64,000 bases of DNA from Robiginitomaculum sp. (GCA_021776565.1 JAJFFQ010000058.1:1-64000); one strand, 5' to 3'. Counted from the stretch's first letter, positions 47,730-57,125 are shown. Notes: generated by a model from the sequence alone, not told the origin. Program-made: numbers and translations.

Positions 47730-48761
47730 ATGAGTACTGCGCAAATACTACCCGATCATCAGATCATTGATTGCATCAATAGTGGCATTATCAGCTTTGA
47801 GAAACCGCTGGACAGCGATCAGGTGCAACCCGCCAGCATGGATTTACGTCTGGGAAACCGTGCCTATCGTCTGCGGGCCAGCTTTCTTCCCGGGCGCAAT
47901 ATGCCCGTTGAGCGTCGGTTGAGTGCCCCCCTGGTGATGCACGAAATTGACCTGTCTGGCGGCGCGGTGTTGGAAACCGGGTGCATTTATCTGGTGCCGC
48001 TTATGGAGGCCTTAAACCTGCCTGGCGATATTTGCGCCCGTACCAATCCCAAAAGCTCCACCGGGCGCATTGACGTGTTTACCCGGGTTATTACCGATGG
48101 TGCCATTGCCTTTGATACAATTGCACCCGGCTATACCGGTGGTTTGTGGCTGGAGATCAGTCCGCGCACGTTCTCCATTCTTGTGCGCCCCGGTGATCGG
48201 TTATCGCAAATCCGTCTGCGCCGCACGTGCCCGGACGCCAAAACCACCGCTTCAAAATCTCTTGAGGTTTCGCTGGCGCTTAATCCGGGCGCGCTGGTTG
48301 GTTTTCGTGCCAAGCGCCATGCGGGGGTGCTGGATCTGCGCAAAATAGCCGGTCATGACCCGCGTGATTTTTGGGAGGCACTAACCCTGCGCGACGGCGC
48401 TCTGGTGCTTGACCCGGGTGAATTTTATATTCTGGCCTCCAAGGAAGCCATTTGCATTCCGCCGGGTGAAGCCGCCGAAATGGCCCCGATTGCGCCTGAA
48501 ATTGGCGAATTTCGCGTGCATTATGCCGGGTTTTTTGACCCCGGCTTTGGTTTCGATGGTGCAGGTGGTGCTGGTGCAAAGGCGGTATTGGAAGTGCGGG
48601 GCCGCGATGTGCCGTTCATCCTTGAGGACGGCCAGACCGTCGCCCGTCTGGTGTTCGAGGCCATGAGCGATATTCCATCCGCGCTTTACGGCACCACAGG
48701 CTCCAACTATCAGGGACAGGGCCTGAAGTTGTCCAAGCTTTTTAGGGCATGGGAGGGGTAA
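47730..48761 (+). CDS. dcd: 2'-deoxycytidine 5'-triphosphate deaminase (duplicated dUTPase fold)
   Basis: A 343-residue protein made of two dUTPase/Dcd-like halves. The first half has QVQPASMDLRLG and the active-site-like ARTNPKSSTGRIDVFTRV plus GYTGGLWLEI; the second half starts at about residue 180 and has FDPGFGFDG and EDGQTVARLVFE. This double-length alphaproteobacterial form is about twice normal Dcd. It supplies dUMP/dUTP for thymidylate synthesis. The track start at 47328 reads back through trkH; ATG 47730 gives the family length. Confidence 0.88.
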   Translation: MSTAQILPDHQIIDCINSGIISFEKPLDSDQVQPASMDLRLGNRAYRLRASFLPGRNMPVERRLSAPLVMHEIDLSGGAVLETGCIYLVPLMEALNLPGDICARTNPKSSTGRIDVFTRVITDGAIAFDTIAPGYTGGLWLEISPRTFSILVRPGDRLSQIRLRRTCPDAKTTASKSLEVSLALNPGALVGFRAKRHAGVLDLRKIAGHDPRDFWEALTLRDGALVLDPGEFYILASKEAICIPPGEAAEMAPIAPEIGEFRVHYAGFFDPGFGFDGAGGAGAKAVLEVRGRDVPFILEDGQTVARLVFEAMSDIPSALYGTTGSNYQGQGLKLSKLFRAWEG

Positions 48762-48782
48762 GGGTAGGGCCTCCACTGTGTC

Positions 48783-48805
48783 ATCCCGGGCTTGATCCGG
48801 GATCT
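48783..48805. repeat. REP-like inverted repeat
   Basis: ATCCCGG-GCTTGAT-CCGGGAT, flanked by an outer CCACTG/CAGTGG pair, lies between the convergent dCTP deaminase and GIY-YIG genes. This is the TCATCCCGGGCTTGATCCGGG type common between genes in alphaproteobacteria. Confidence 0.75.
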
Positions 48806-48826
48806 ATGATGCAGTGGTTTACAATA

Positions 48827-49546
48827 CTACATAAAATTTTTACGCCTTCGAAATGCGCGAATATCTTTTGCTGCAAGATCGAACCATTCACCCTTCTTGC
48901 GTTTGCCCCGAAAGCGATTATGCCAATACGCCTCTATGCCACTTGGATCGTCTGTTTCTATGCTGTGGATTGGCTTTATTGTTTCGGGAAGGTGCAAGCC
49001 TATTTCATACCGGCGACGGTCGATGGAATTTGTTCTCCCAATTTTGTAATATTTTCCAGATTTCATTAAATAAACATACTCGGTTTGGGAATCCTCAATG
49101 TTATCACTGGGATGTACTACTTCTTCTGTTTTTGCATTTTCAAGCATTTCAATAAGGTGGCTCGGAGCACCAGTTTTTTGTGCATACTTTATCGTTTGTG
49201 AAAGTCTCTCGTTTTTCCTGCCAAGCCGCTTTTCAAACGTAGTACGGGCTGGAAATGATTTGTCGTTCCTCGCTTTGAGCAACAAATCACCCTCTGTTGG
49301 GACTCGCCCTAATTCTTCCGTGAAATTCAGATAGGTTTGTAATAGGTTTTCAATTGGGAAGGGTGCCGTTTTACTGTTTGCTTGAAAACCAGCCTCAATT
49401 AAGACATCCCCCCACTTGGTCCAATACTGCCCATACCAGGCACTTCGGGATATTCCAGTTACCTTCTCAAATTTTTGCCGCCCAGGTGCCTTGCCTTCGA
49501 TTTTTGCAATTCGCTTAACTTCTTCAATAATTTGATCGCGGGTCAT
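48827..49546 (-). CDS. GIY-YIG (MUG113/T5orf172-type) protein with N-terminal DNA-binding repeats
   Basis: A 239-residue protein. Residues 1-55 and 64-120 are two related helical repeats (SRSAWYGQYWTKWGDVLIEAG; ARTTFEKRLGRKNERLSQTI) of the kind found in homing-endonuclease-associated regions. Residues 155-230 are a GIY-YIG nuclease-like domain: EYVYLMKSGKYYKIGRT, then RRRYEIGLHLP, SGIEAYWHNRF and GEWFDL, the MUG113/T5orf172 subtype. Base composition is visibly more AT-rich than the neighbours, and repeats lie on both sides, suggesting transfer. Nuclease activity is likely by family but the target is unknown. Confidence 0.75.
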   Translation of the reverse strand: MTRDQIIEEVKRIAKIEGKAPGRQKFEKVTGISRSAWYGQYWTKWGDVLIEAGFQANSKTAPFPIENLLQTYLNFTEELGRVPTEGDLLLKARNDKSFPARTTFEKRLGRKNERLSQTIKYAQKTGAPSHLIEMLENAKTEEVVHPSDNIEDSQTEYVYLMKSGKYYKIGRTNSIDRRRYEIGLHLPETIKPIHSIETDDPSGIEAYWHNRFRGKRKKGEWFDLAAKDIRAFRRRKNFM

Positions 49547-49933
49547 GCTTTTATGTTTACAGCAGAAGAGTTAGTAGATGCAACATACCCGCAAACCGTC
49601 ATTGCGGCCCTCGCTTTTGCAAGGACAGGCTCCAGCCGCAATCCAAAGCGAGGTATCAAAATAGACCTCGGCCTTCGCTGGAATGACCAGATGTCTGTTG
49701 AGTATTTTTCCATGCTTTGAGCAATTGTGTTTCAGGTTTGCATTTTCCGGGATGATTTGTTCTGTTTCCTCCTTCCCCCCTCCGGCAGCTTCGTTGACAC
49801 CTCCCCCATAAACGGAGGAGGAAAGCGTACGTATTCTTTCGTCCCCCGCAAGCGGGGGAAGTGGCCGCAATAGCGGTCGAGGGGGGATAAGGTTGTTGCG
49901 TCCAGAACTGTTTGGGGTTTGATAGGCTTTTGC
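49547..49933. repeat. Intergenic repeat cluster
   Basis: No gene is supported here; track ORFs are shadows. It contains an inverted pair CATTGCGG/CCGCAAT near 49600-49640, the 32-bp module at 49796-49827 shared with element A, and the hairpin CCCCCGC-AA-GCGGGGG at 49843-49858. It separates the GIY-YIG gene from fRMsr and may mark an insertion-prone spot. Confidence 0.65.
49796..49827. repeat. 32-bp REP-like module, copy 2
   Basis: GACACCTCCCCCATAAACGG plus AGGAGGAAAGCG matches 8351-8382 with one mismatch, in the same orientation. The CCTCC/GGAGG arms can pair. Confidence 0.75.
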
Positions 49934-50401
49934 CTACATAACCAGCAAGTCAGCGCAAATGGCCTCAATACCCGCCTGGTCTTCTTCATCAAAGGCACCG
50001 GCTTGCGTGGAATCCACATCCAGCACTGCGCAGAGCGTGCCGTGCGCGTCAAAAACCGGCACCACAATCTCTGACCTGGTGGCGCTGTCACAGGCGATGT
50101 GATCGGCAATGGCATGCACATCGGCAATGAGCTGCGTTTTGCCGGTACGCGCAGCAGCACCACAAACCCCACGTGAGAACGCGATACGCAAACACCCCAG
50201 CGTGCCTTGGTATGGCCCCACCACCAGCTCGTTTTTCTTGTGCGGGTCAACTTCATAAAACCCTGTCCAGTAAAAGCGTGGAGCGAAGGCCTGGTTAAGT
50301 AGGCAAACAGCACTGGCAAAGCGCGCCGTACGGCTGGTCTCACCGGCGATAACCGCGTTAATTTGCTGGTGTACTTGCGCATAAAGGGCTGGTTTCGACA
50401 T
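49934..50401 (-). CDS. msrC: Free methionine-(R)-sulfoxide reductase
   Basis: A 155-residue GAF-domain enzyme that reduces free Met-R-sulfoxide. The motif series GPYQGTLGCLRIAFSRGVCG and DHIACDSATRSEIVVP gives the three cysteines used for catalysis and resolution in fRMsr. ATG 50401 matches the family length; the track start at 50614 is an extension into mutY. It follows mutY by 31 nt on the same strand, so oxidative damage repair of base and methionine are adjacent. Confidence 0.92.
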   Translation of the reverse strand: MSKPALYAQVHQQINAVIAGETSRTARFASAVCLLNQAFAPRFYWTGFYEVDPHKKNELVVGPYQGTLGCLRIAFSRGVCGAAARTGKTQLIADVHAIADHIACDSATRSEIVVPVFDAHGTLCAVLDVDSTQAGAFDEEDQAGIEAICADLLVM

Positions 50402-50432
50402 GGGGTTTCTGCCTTTTCCAAAGGTGCAAAGT

Positions 50433-51512
50433 CTATGTAGTTGCGCGATCAGCCTGTGCCAAGACCTTGACCATAACGCTCGGCAGCGCCTCATTGTCCA
50501 GCGCATCCAGTGCCGCCCACCAGCCTTCATTGGGTACATAGGCCTTGGATGCTGTGAAGCTAAATACCTCAAGCTCCAAAGTAAAATGCGTAAACACATG
50601 ACCGATAGTGCCACAAAAATGCCATTTGGCCGGTGCGGGCGCTATTTGCAGCCAGAGTTCATGCGTTTTGTTTTCTTCAGTCCAGTTTGTTCCCGGCACT
50701 TCACTCATGGCACCCAACAAACCTTTGGTCGGGCGGCGGCGCAACAAAACACTATCCTTGCGATAGAGCACAAAAGCAGCGCCATAGCGCACTGGCTTTC
50801 GCGCTTTTACTGTGCGGCGCGGATATAGTTTTGGATCGCCCGCTTTGGTGGCGGCACAAAAGCCCGCAAGAGGACAAGCGCCACAATCAGGGTTTTTAGG
50901 CCGACACACGGTCGCGCCCAAATCCATAAGCGCCTGGGGCCAGTCTGCCGCCCTTTCCCGGGCCACATACTGCGCAGCAAGAGCTTTAAGTGGCGCCCTG
51001 GCACGCGGTAGCGGTACCTTGAGCCGATGCAGACGCGCCATCACCCGCTCTATATTACCATCCACCACATTGGTCGGGGCATGGTGGATGATGGCCATCA
51101 TCGCCGCCGCTGTATAATCGCCAATGCCGGGCAGAGCGCGCAATTCGGCCTCGGTTTGCGGAAAAACACCATGATGGCGCTCTACAACCTGCCGGGCGCA
51201 GGCGTGCAAATTACGCGCCCGCGCATAATACCCCATGCCAGCCCATGCGGTTAGCACATCGTCCAGCGACGCGGCGGCCAGATGTTCAACTGTCGGCCAA
51301 CGGGTTAAAAATCTTGCATAATACCCGCGCACACTGGCAATAACGGTTTGTTGCAGCATGACCTCACTCAGCCAGACGCCATAGGGATCAGGTTTTACGC
51401 CCCGTCTGCGGGCATCGGGCCGTACCCGCCAGGGCAAATCGCGACCCTGTTGGTCATACCAGGTCAGCAGTGCCGTGCGAACGGCGTCTATGGTTTGTTG
51501 CGAATGTTTCAT
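50433..51512 (-). CDS. mutY: A/G-specific adenine glycosylase
   Basis: A 359-residue enzyme that removes adenine opposite 8-oxoguanine. EVMLQQTVI is the start of the catalytic region, ALPGIGDYTAAAMMAI the helix-hairpin-helix, and VVDGNIERVMAR holds the catalytic Asp. The [4Fe-4S] cluster has the expected spacing: CRPKNPDC, CGAC and CPLAGFC. A C-terminal NUDIX-like domain follows from about residue 240. Divergent from the DUF721 gene, as in other alphaproteobacteria. Confidence 0.95.
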   Translation of the reverse strand: MKHSQQTIDAVRTALLTWYDQQGRDLPWRVRPDARRRGVKPDPYGVWLSEVMLQQTVIASVRGYYARFLTRWPTVEHLAAASLDDVLTAWAGMGYYARARNLHACARQVVERHHGVFPQTEAELRALPGIGDYTAAAMMAIIHHAPTNVVDGNIERVMARLHRLKVPLPRARAPLKALAAQYVARERAADWPQALMDLGATVCRPKNPDCGACPLAGFCAATKAGDPKLYPRRTVKARKPVRYGAAFVLYRKDSVLLRRRPTKGLLGAMSEVPGTNWTEENKTHELWLQIAPAPAKWHFCGTIGHVFTHFTLELEVFSFTASKAYVPNEGWWAALDALDNEALPSVMVKVLAQADRATT

Positions 51513-51578
51513 ACTCTTTTGGCGATTTGTGACAGTAGCTTTGTTGAATCAGTGCTCATAGAGGCGCATCATGGCCTG

Positions 51579-52181
51579 ATGAACGCGCACAATAAAGATG
51601 GCTCACCTTCTTTGGCCTTGAAAACCCGCTTAACGCAACAGCGCGCCCGTACCCCCATGGATCCGGAGCGTGCGGCCCAGTTATTGCGCATGCCCACCCG
51701 TCCCGCTGCCCGCTCTGTTCCCAAAATTGGCCGCAAGGTTTTAGGTCTGGTGCGTCCATTACTGCGCGGTAATGGCGCCAGTCTTAACGAGCTTTCCATG
51801 CGCTGGCCGGAACTGGCCGGGGCCAGGCTCTTGCGCATTTGCCAACCGGAAAAATTATCGCGCAGTCGGGAGGGCACGGTCCTGACCATTGTCGCGCGCG
51901 GCGGTGCGGGCGCAGCACTGGTTGAACTGGAAGGTGAGGCGCTGATCTCACGGATCAACACCGCCTTTGGCCGGGATTTTGTTGCTCACCTGCGTATCCG
52001 TCAGGGCAGAATAGGTGCCCCAATTGCACAAACAGACACATCAACCCAACTGATCGGCCCGTCTCCTGCGCAACTGTCTGTATTAAAAGAAAAACTGGAT
52101 CGACTGCCTGCCGGGCCGCTACGCGAAGCAGCACGAAAACTGGGTCTTGCCATGCTAACCCGCACTGTTCAGAAAAATTAG
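51579..52181 (+). CDS. DUF721 (DciA-like) protein
   Basis: A 200-residue protein. The DUF721 core spans about residues 55-130 (GRKVLGLVRPLLRG, then WPELAGARLLRICQPEKL and strands with LTIVARGGAGAALVELEGEALISRIN). DUF721/DciA proteins load the replicative helicase in bacteria without DnaC; the alphaproteobacterial version is less studied. The track start at 51348 lies antisense to mutY; ATG 51579 is chosen, though GTG 51552 is possible. No strong ribosome binding site decides. Confidence 0.8.
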   Translation: MNAHNKDGSPSLALKTRLTQQRARTPMDPERAAQLLRMPTRPAARSVPKIGRKVLGLVRPLLRGNGASLNELSMRWPELAGARLLRICQPEKLSRSREGTVLTIVARGGAGAALVELEGEALISRINTAFGRDFVAHLRIRQGRIGAPIAQTDTSTQLIGPSPAQLSVLKEKLDRLPAGPLREAARKLGLAMLTRTVQKN

Positions 52182-52206
52182 ATTGCCAATTTTAGAGAGA
52201 TTATTC

Positions 52207-52863
52207 ATGCAAGTTTTACGTCGGTTTATTGTTACGCTTCTTCCGCTTGCCCTATGTGCCGGACTGACAGCGTGCTCTGGTAATAGCACCAGTGAAAACG
52301 CACGGTCTTCGGGCGAGCGCGATGATGACATGGCTATAGGTGACCCCAGGGCACCCATTGTAATGGTCGAATATGCTTCGCTGACCTGCCCCCATTGCGC
52401 GAAATTTCATGAAGATATTTTTCCTGAACTGAAAGCCAGATATATCGATACGGGCAAGATGCGATTTATTTTTCGCCAACTGCCCACCCCACCGGTTCCC
52501 TATGCCGTTGGTGCCGAAGCGGTGGCGCGATGCGCTGGCCCTGATAACTACTTTGGTCTTCTGGATGTGCTTTATGAAAAACAGAACTATTGGGTGCGGG
52601 CCAGCAACCCGCGCAGCGCCCTGATGGAAATTGCCGCCACAGCTGGCATATCTCAGGAGGATTTTGATGCCTGTGTCAGTGATGAAGCCAACATCACCCG
52701 CATACAGGCGTTTAGTAAAATCGCCAATGAAGACTTTAACATCACCGGTACACCGTCTTTTGTCATTAACGGCGAGCGGCGGCCCCATGTTGCGGGCCGT
52801 CCCTATGGTCTTGAAGATTTTACCGCCGTCATTGATCCACTGCTGGATCATCTCGACAATTAG
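52207..52863 (+). CDS. DsbA-like thioredoxin-fold lipoprotein, copy 1
   Basis: A 218-residue protein with lipobox LTAC (Cys23), a disordered acidic linker (DARSSGERDDDMA-like) and a thioredoxin domain with an inserted helical domain. The active site is SLTCPHC (Cys61, Cys64) and the cis-Pro loop is ITGTPSF. It probably forms disulfides in exported proteins. AGAGAG precedes ATG 52207. A near-duplicate follows after 53 nt. In relatives one such gene precedes smc. Confidence 0.9.
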   Translation: MQVLRRFIVTLLPLALCAGLTACSGNSTSENARSSGERDDDMAIGDPRAPIVMVEYASLTCPHCAKFHEDIFPELKARYIDTGKMRFIFRQLPTPPVPYAVGAEAVARCAGPDNYFGLLDVLYEKQNYWVRASNPRSALMEIAATAGISQEDFDACVSDEANITRIQAFSKIANEDFNITGTPSFVINGERRPHVAGRPYGLEDFTAVIDPLLDHLDN

Positions 52864-52916
52864 AGTCTTGCACAGACCCAAGAATCGTAAGTTTATAACC
52901 ATTGTGGAGAATTTTC

Positions 52917-53615
52917 ATGTTTAGTTTACGTCGTTTCCTTGCCGTCCTGACCCCGCTTGCCTTATGTGCCGGACTTGCCGCCTGTTCTGGTGGTGGTTCT
53001 GATACTGATGGACGTTCATCCGCCGAGCGCGATGATGACATGGCCATGGGCGATCCCAAAGCCCCAGTGGTTATGATTGAATATGCCTCGCTAACCTGCC
53101 CCCATTGCGCGGATTTTCATGAAGATGTGTTTCCGGAACTGAAAAACAAATACATCGATACCGGCAAAATGCGCTTTGTCTTCAGGCAATTCCCAACCCC
53201 GCCGGTTCCCTATGCCGTTGGCGGCGAAGCGGTGGCAAGATGTGCTGGGCCGGACAAATACTTTGACCTTTTAGATGTGCTTTATGAGAAACAGCGTTAC
53301 TGGGTCACATCCAATAATCCACGCAAAGCCTTAATGGATATTGCCGCTACGGCCGGCATATCCCAGGAAAGCTTTGATGCCTGTGTCAGTGATGAAGCCA
53401 ATATCAAACGTATTCAGGAGGTCAGCAAAACCGCCCAGGATGAGTTCAAGATCACCGGCACGCCATCTTTTATTATCAATGGTAAATTGCGGCCACGGGT
53501 GCGCACAATAGAAAGCTTTGTTGAAATAATTGACCCGATACTGGGGATTAAGACAGAACCCAGAACAGAGAATAATGAAGAAAATACAGATGATGTAGAG
53601 AGCGGAGACCACTAG
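52917..53615 (+). CDS. DsbA-like thioredoxin-fold lipoprotein, copy 2
   Basis: A 232-residue paralogue of the preceding gene, colinear for about 200 residues: lipobox LAAC (Cys23), linker RSSAERDDDMAMG, active site SLTCPHC at 61-64 and cis-Pro ITGTPSF. The last 25 residues are acidic (NNEENTDDVESGD) and absent from copy 1. GTGGAG precedes the ATG. Same family role; divergence at residues around the active site (AKF versus ADF) suggests different partners. smc starts 4 nt after its stop. Confidence 0.9.
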   Translation: MFSLRRFLAVLTPLALCAGLAACSGGGSDTDGRSSAERDDDMAMGDPKAPVVMIEYASLTCPHCADFHEDVFPELKNKYIDTGKMRFVFRQFPTPPVPYAVGGEAVARCAGPDKYFDLLDVLYEKQRYWVTSNNPRKALMDIAATAGISQESFDACVSDEANIKRIQEVSKTAQDEFKITGTPSFIINGKLRPRVRTIESFVEIIDPILGIKTEPRTENNEENTDDVESGDH

Positions 53616-53619
53616 GCTC

Positions 53620-56600
53620 GTGCAATTCACTGCAATCAAACTGGCGGGCTTCAAGTCCTTCATCGACCCGGCGGAGTTTCGCATAGAGCCGGGGCTGACC
53701 GGCGTGGTTGGCCCCAATGGTTGTGGCAAGTCCAACATTCTGGAGGCCTTGCGTTGGGTGATGGGCGCAAATTCTGCCAAGGCCATGCGTGCCGGTGCCA
53801 TGGATGAGGTGATATTTTCAGGCTCGGCTGGTCGCCCGGCACGTAATCATGCCGAGGTTGTACTTATTGTTGACAATGCAGATCGTAGCGCCCCGGCGCG
53901 CTTTAATGATAATGATACCCTGGAGGTTTCGCGCCGTATTTCCCGTGGTGCGGGTTCCACCTATCGCATAAATGGTGCCGAGGTACGGGCGCGCGATGTG
54001 CAATTATTGTTTGCCGATGCTTCAACGGGGGCAAATTCCCCGGCATTGGTGCGTCAGGGGCAAATATCCGAACTGATCGCTGCCAAGCCACAAAACCGCC
54101 GCCGGGTACTCGAGGAAGCAGCCGGTATTTCCGGTCTGCATAACCGCCGTCATGAAGCTGAACTGCGCTTGCGTGCTGCAGAAAACAACCTGGCACGGCT
54201 GGATGATGTCTTTGGCGAGATCGAGGCCCAGCACGCACAGTTAAAACGGCAAGTGCGCGCGGCCACGCGTTATCGCAACCTGTCAACACAGATCCGCGCG
54301 CTGGAAGCCTTTGCCGCGCATTTACGCTGGAGTGAAGCCAGAGCACAGGTAAAAACCCTGCAAGACGAACTAGGCACCATTACCGCCATGACCGGCGAAC
54401 TAGCCAGTGCCGCCGCCGCCGCACGGACAAAGGCTGAGCAAAACACCGAAGGGCTGGATGCCTTGCGCCAGGAAGAGGCCGTTGCCGCCGCCTTGCTGGC
54501 CCGCACAACAGCCGCCGTAGAGGTTATTGAACGCGATGCCAAAGAGGCGCAAACTCGCATAGAACAATTGCAAACGCGCCTTGAAGAACTGGGCCGTGAT
54601 CGTGAGCATGAAACAATTCTGATTGAAGATGGCAAGGACACCATCGCCCGCCTTGAGAATGAAGCACGGGCCTTGCAAAGCGTCGGCATAGATGAAAATG
54701 CCGTAGAAGAACTGTCTTGTCGCCGCGATGAAACCGCCGAAGCACGCACCAGGGCCGAGGCAACATTATCTCAAATTCAAATCAAGCACGCCGGGCAGAT
54801 TGCAAATCGCCGTGCCGCAGAGCAAAGCTGCGCCCAGACCAATGCACAGTTTTCGCGCGCCCGTGATGAGGTATCACGGGCACAATCTGCCCTTGAAAAC
54901 ATGATTGAGGGCGATAGCGCCCTTACCGGTTATCAGGAGGCCAAACAGGCGGTTCAGGATGCTGAAACCGCACTGGCAACCAGGCGGCAAAGCCTGGTTG
55001 AACTTGAAATGGCGCGCCTTGCCAGCGAAGAGACAGAGCGTACCAACCGGGAGAGCTTTGATGATGCGCGGCGCCATCATGCTGCCCTGCAAGCAGAAAC
55101 CGATGGACTGACCAAAGCCTTGTCAGGGCAGGAAACCGGGGACTGGCCCGACATTGCTGAACAAATTAATGTACGCCCGGGTTATGAGCGCGCTATTGCC
55201 GCCGCTCTTGGTGATGATTTACAGGCCTCGGACGACAAGGGTGCGCCGATACATTGGCACGGTGCCTCAGAACCAGACGCACCATTACCCAAAGGCACGC
55301 AAACGCTGGCCAGTTTTATAGAGGCCCCTGCTGTGCTTGGCGCCCGACTATCACAAACCGGTCTGGTGGAGGCCCATAAAGGTGCCGCGCTGGCGGAGGC
55401 TTTAACGCCCGGCCAGCGCCTTGTCAGCATTGAAGGCCAATTATGGCGTTGGGATGGATTGCGCACCAGCGCCGAAGCCCCGGCCCCCGCCGCTCACCGT
55501 CTGGAGCAACGTAATCGCCTTGCTGCACTTTTGCCGCTTTGCCAAAGTGCGCAGGATGAAGCGCAAAATGCCCGCACTTTGTGGCAACAAGCCAAAGAGA
55601 CGGTCAGCGTGACACGCGAGGCAGAAAAAAACGCCCGAAAAACCCTGCCCGAAGCAGAACAGGCATTAAGACTGGTGTTGGCACAAGCAGCTGAACTGGA
55701 TCGCCAGCACAGCGCCGAGGCCGCCCGCGCCCAAACGCAAAAACAAGCCCTGGTGCGCTGGCAAGCTGTGCTTGATGAAGCGCAGAAGGAGGCAACAATA
55801 GCGGACACGGCACTGGCCGCATTGCCAGTGACGGATAATGAAGCTGGTGAACGCGCCATTGCGCAAGCAGAAGACCATGCAGCCACGGCCCGTGCCAACG
55901 CCGCCGATTCCGATGGTGCCTTGCGGGCGCTGGTTCGAGAGGCCGAGGCGCGCTCATTGCGATTAACCGCCATTGAGGCCGAACTGGATCAATGGCAAAC
56001 TCGGGCCAGAAATGCGGCGTCGCGCAGTGAAGCCCTAGCCGTGCGCGAAACAACGATTAGCGAAGATCTGCGCCGCGCTCGCCTTGCGCCTGATGAAATC
56101 AATACGCGCCGGGCAGAAGCCTTTGCCGCCTCTGAAACAACCGAAAAACGCCGAACAGTTGCCGCCAATGCACTGGACGAGGCAGAAACCAAACGCCGCA
56201 CAGCAGAAACACAAGCACGAGAGGCCGAAGCAGAAGCAGCAAAACTGCGAGAAACCCGCGCAGGAAGTGAAGCACGTCTTGTGGCGGCGCAAGAACGTCT
56301 TGGTGAAATTGTTGCCCGCATTGGCGAGACTTTGCATTGTCCACCCCAAGCCCTGGCTGCCCAGGGTGAAATTTTAAATCAAACGCCAGAAAATGCCCCC
56401 GAAGCAGAACAGAAACTGGATACATTGCGCCGTCAGCGCGATGGCATAGGGCCAGTGAATTTACGCGCTGCCGAGGAGGCCGAGGAGGCCGAAGAACGCT
56501 TGCAAGCCATGACCGCTGACCGGGATGATTTAATGGCGGCCATCAACAAATTAAGACAGGGGATTGGCAGTTTGAACGCCGAGGGGCGCACACGCCTGCT

Positions 56601-57072
56601 GTCCGCTTTTGATGAAATTAACGCTCATTTCCAATCCCTGTTCCTGACACTTTTTGGCGGCGGACAGGCAGAGTTGCGGTTGACAGAATCAGATGATCCG
56701 CTGGATGCCGGTCTTGAAATTTATGCCAGCCCGCCCGGCAAAAAGCTGGATACCATGTCATTGCTTTCTGGCGGTGAACAATCACTGACGGCAGTGGCAC
56801 TTATTTTTGCAGTATTTTTATCAAACCCGGCCCCGGTTTGTGTGCTTGATGAGGTCGAAGCGCCGCTGGACGATGCCAATGTGGATCGGTTTTGCGCCAT
56901 GCTGGACGAGATGCGTCGGCGCACCAATACCCGATTTGTCATCATCACCCACAATGCTGTTACCATGTCACGGGTTGATCGATTGTATGGTGTGACCATG
57001 GCCGAGCGCGGTGTATCACAACTGGTTTCTGTAGACCTGCAACGTGCAGAAACCCTGGCTGCTGCGCAATAA
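53620..57072 (+). CDS. smc: Chromosome segregation protein SMC
   Basis: An 1150-residue SMC ATPase for chromosome compaction. Walker A GPNGCGKSN is at 31-39, the hinge is at about 503-620, and the C-terminal head has LSGGEQSLTAVAL at about 1049 and Walker B VCVLDEVEAPLDD. Long coiled coils lie between. The start is GTG. The kleisin/ScpB partners (scpA/scpB) are not in this window. The next gene is atpI after about 110 bp. Confidence 0.96.
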   Translation: MQFTAIKLAGFKSFIDPAEFRIEPGLTGVVGPNGCGKSNILEALRWVMGANSAKAMRAGAMDEVIFSGSAGRPARNHAEVVLIVDNADRSAPARFNDNDTLEVSRRISRGAGSTYRINGAEVRARDVQLLFADASTGANSPALVRQGQISELIAAKPQNRRRVLEEAAGISGLHNRRHEAELRLRAAENNLARLDDVFGEIEAQHAQLKRQVRAATRYRNLSTQIRALEAFAAHLRWSEARAQVKTLQDELGTITAMTGELASAAAAARTKAEQNTEGLDALRQEEAVAAALLARTTAAVEVIERDAKEAQTRIEQLQTRLEELGRDREHETILIEDGKDTIARLENEARALQSVGIDENAVEELSCRRDETAEARTRAEATLSQIQIKHAGQIANRRAAEQSCAQTNAQFSRARDEVSRAQSALENMIEGDSALTGYQEAKQAVQDAETALATRRQSLVELEMARLASEETERTNRESFDDARRHHAALQAETDGLTKALSGQETGDWPDIAEQINVRPGYERAIAAALGDDLQASDDKGAPIHWHGASEPDAPLPKGTQTLASFIEAPAVLGARLSQTGLVEAHKGAALAEALTPGQRLVSIEGQLWRWDGLRTSAEAPAPAAHRLEQRNRLAALLPLCQSAQDEAQNARTLWQQAKETVSVTREAEKNARKTLPEAEQALRLVLAQAAELDRQHSAEAARAQTQKQALVRWQAVLDEAQKEATIADTALAALPVTDNEAGERAIAQAEDHAATARANAADSDGALRALVREAEARSLRLTAIEAELDQWQTRARNAASRSEALAVRETTISEDLRRARLAPDEINTRRAEAFAASETTEKRRTVAANALDEAETKRRTAETQAREAEAEAAKLRETRAGSEARLVAAQERLGEIVARIGETLHCPPQALAAQGEILNQTPENAPEAEQKLDTLRRQRDGIGPVNLRAAEEAEEAEERLQAMTADRDDLMAAINKLRQGIGSLNAEGRTRLLSAFDEINAHFQSLFLTLFGGGQAELRLTESDDPLDAGLEIYASPPGKKLDTMSLLSGGEQSLTAVALIFAVFLSNPAPVCVLDEVEAPLDDANVDRFCAMLDEMRRRTNTRFVIITHNAVTMSRVDRLYGVTMAERGVSQLVSVDLQRAETLAAAQ

Positions 57073-57125
57073 AATAATTATAATTTTTTATTTAATATCA
57101 ATGTATTATAGAAATCATACTTGTC

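Noticed and set aside
49732-50421. 229-residue ORF overlapping fRMsr
   Set aside because: It is a shadow frame of fRMsr and repeat DNA with no domain character, while the fRMsr motif set is complete in the other frame.
51348-51578. Extended start of the DUF721 protein
   Set aside because: The extension is antisense to mutY and has no family similarity.
53903-56425. Several minus-strand ORFs of over 100 codons within smc
   Set aside because: They are antisense frames of a coiled-coil, Ala/Glu/Arg-rich gene, which opens reverse frames by codon bias.
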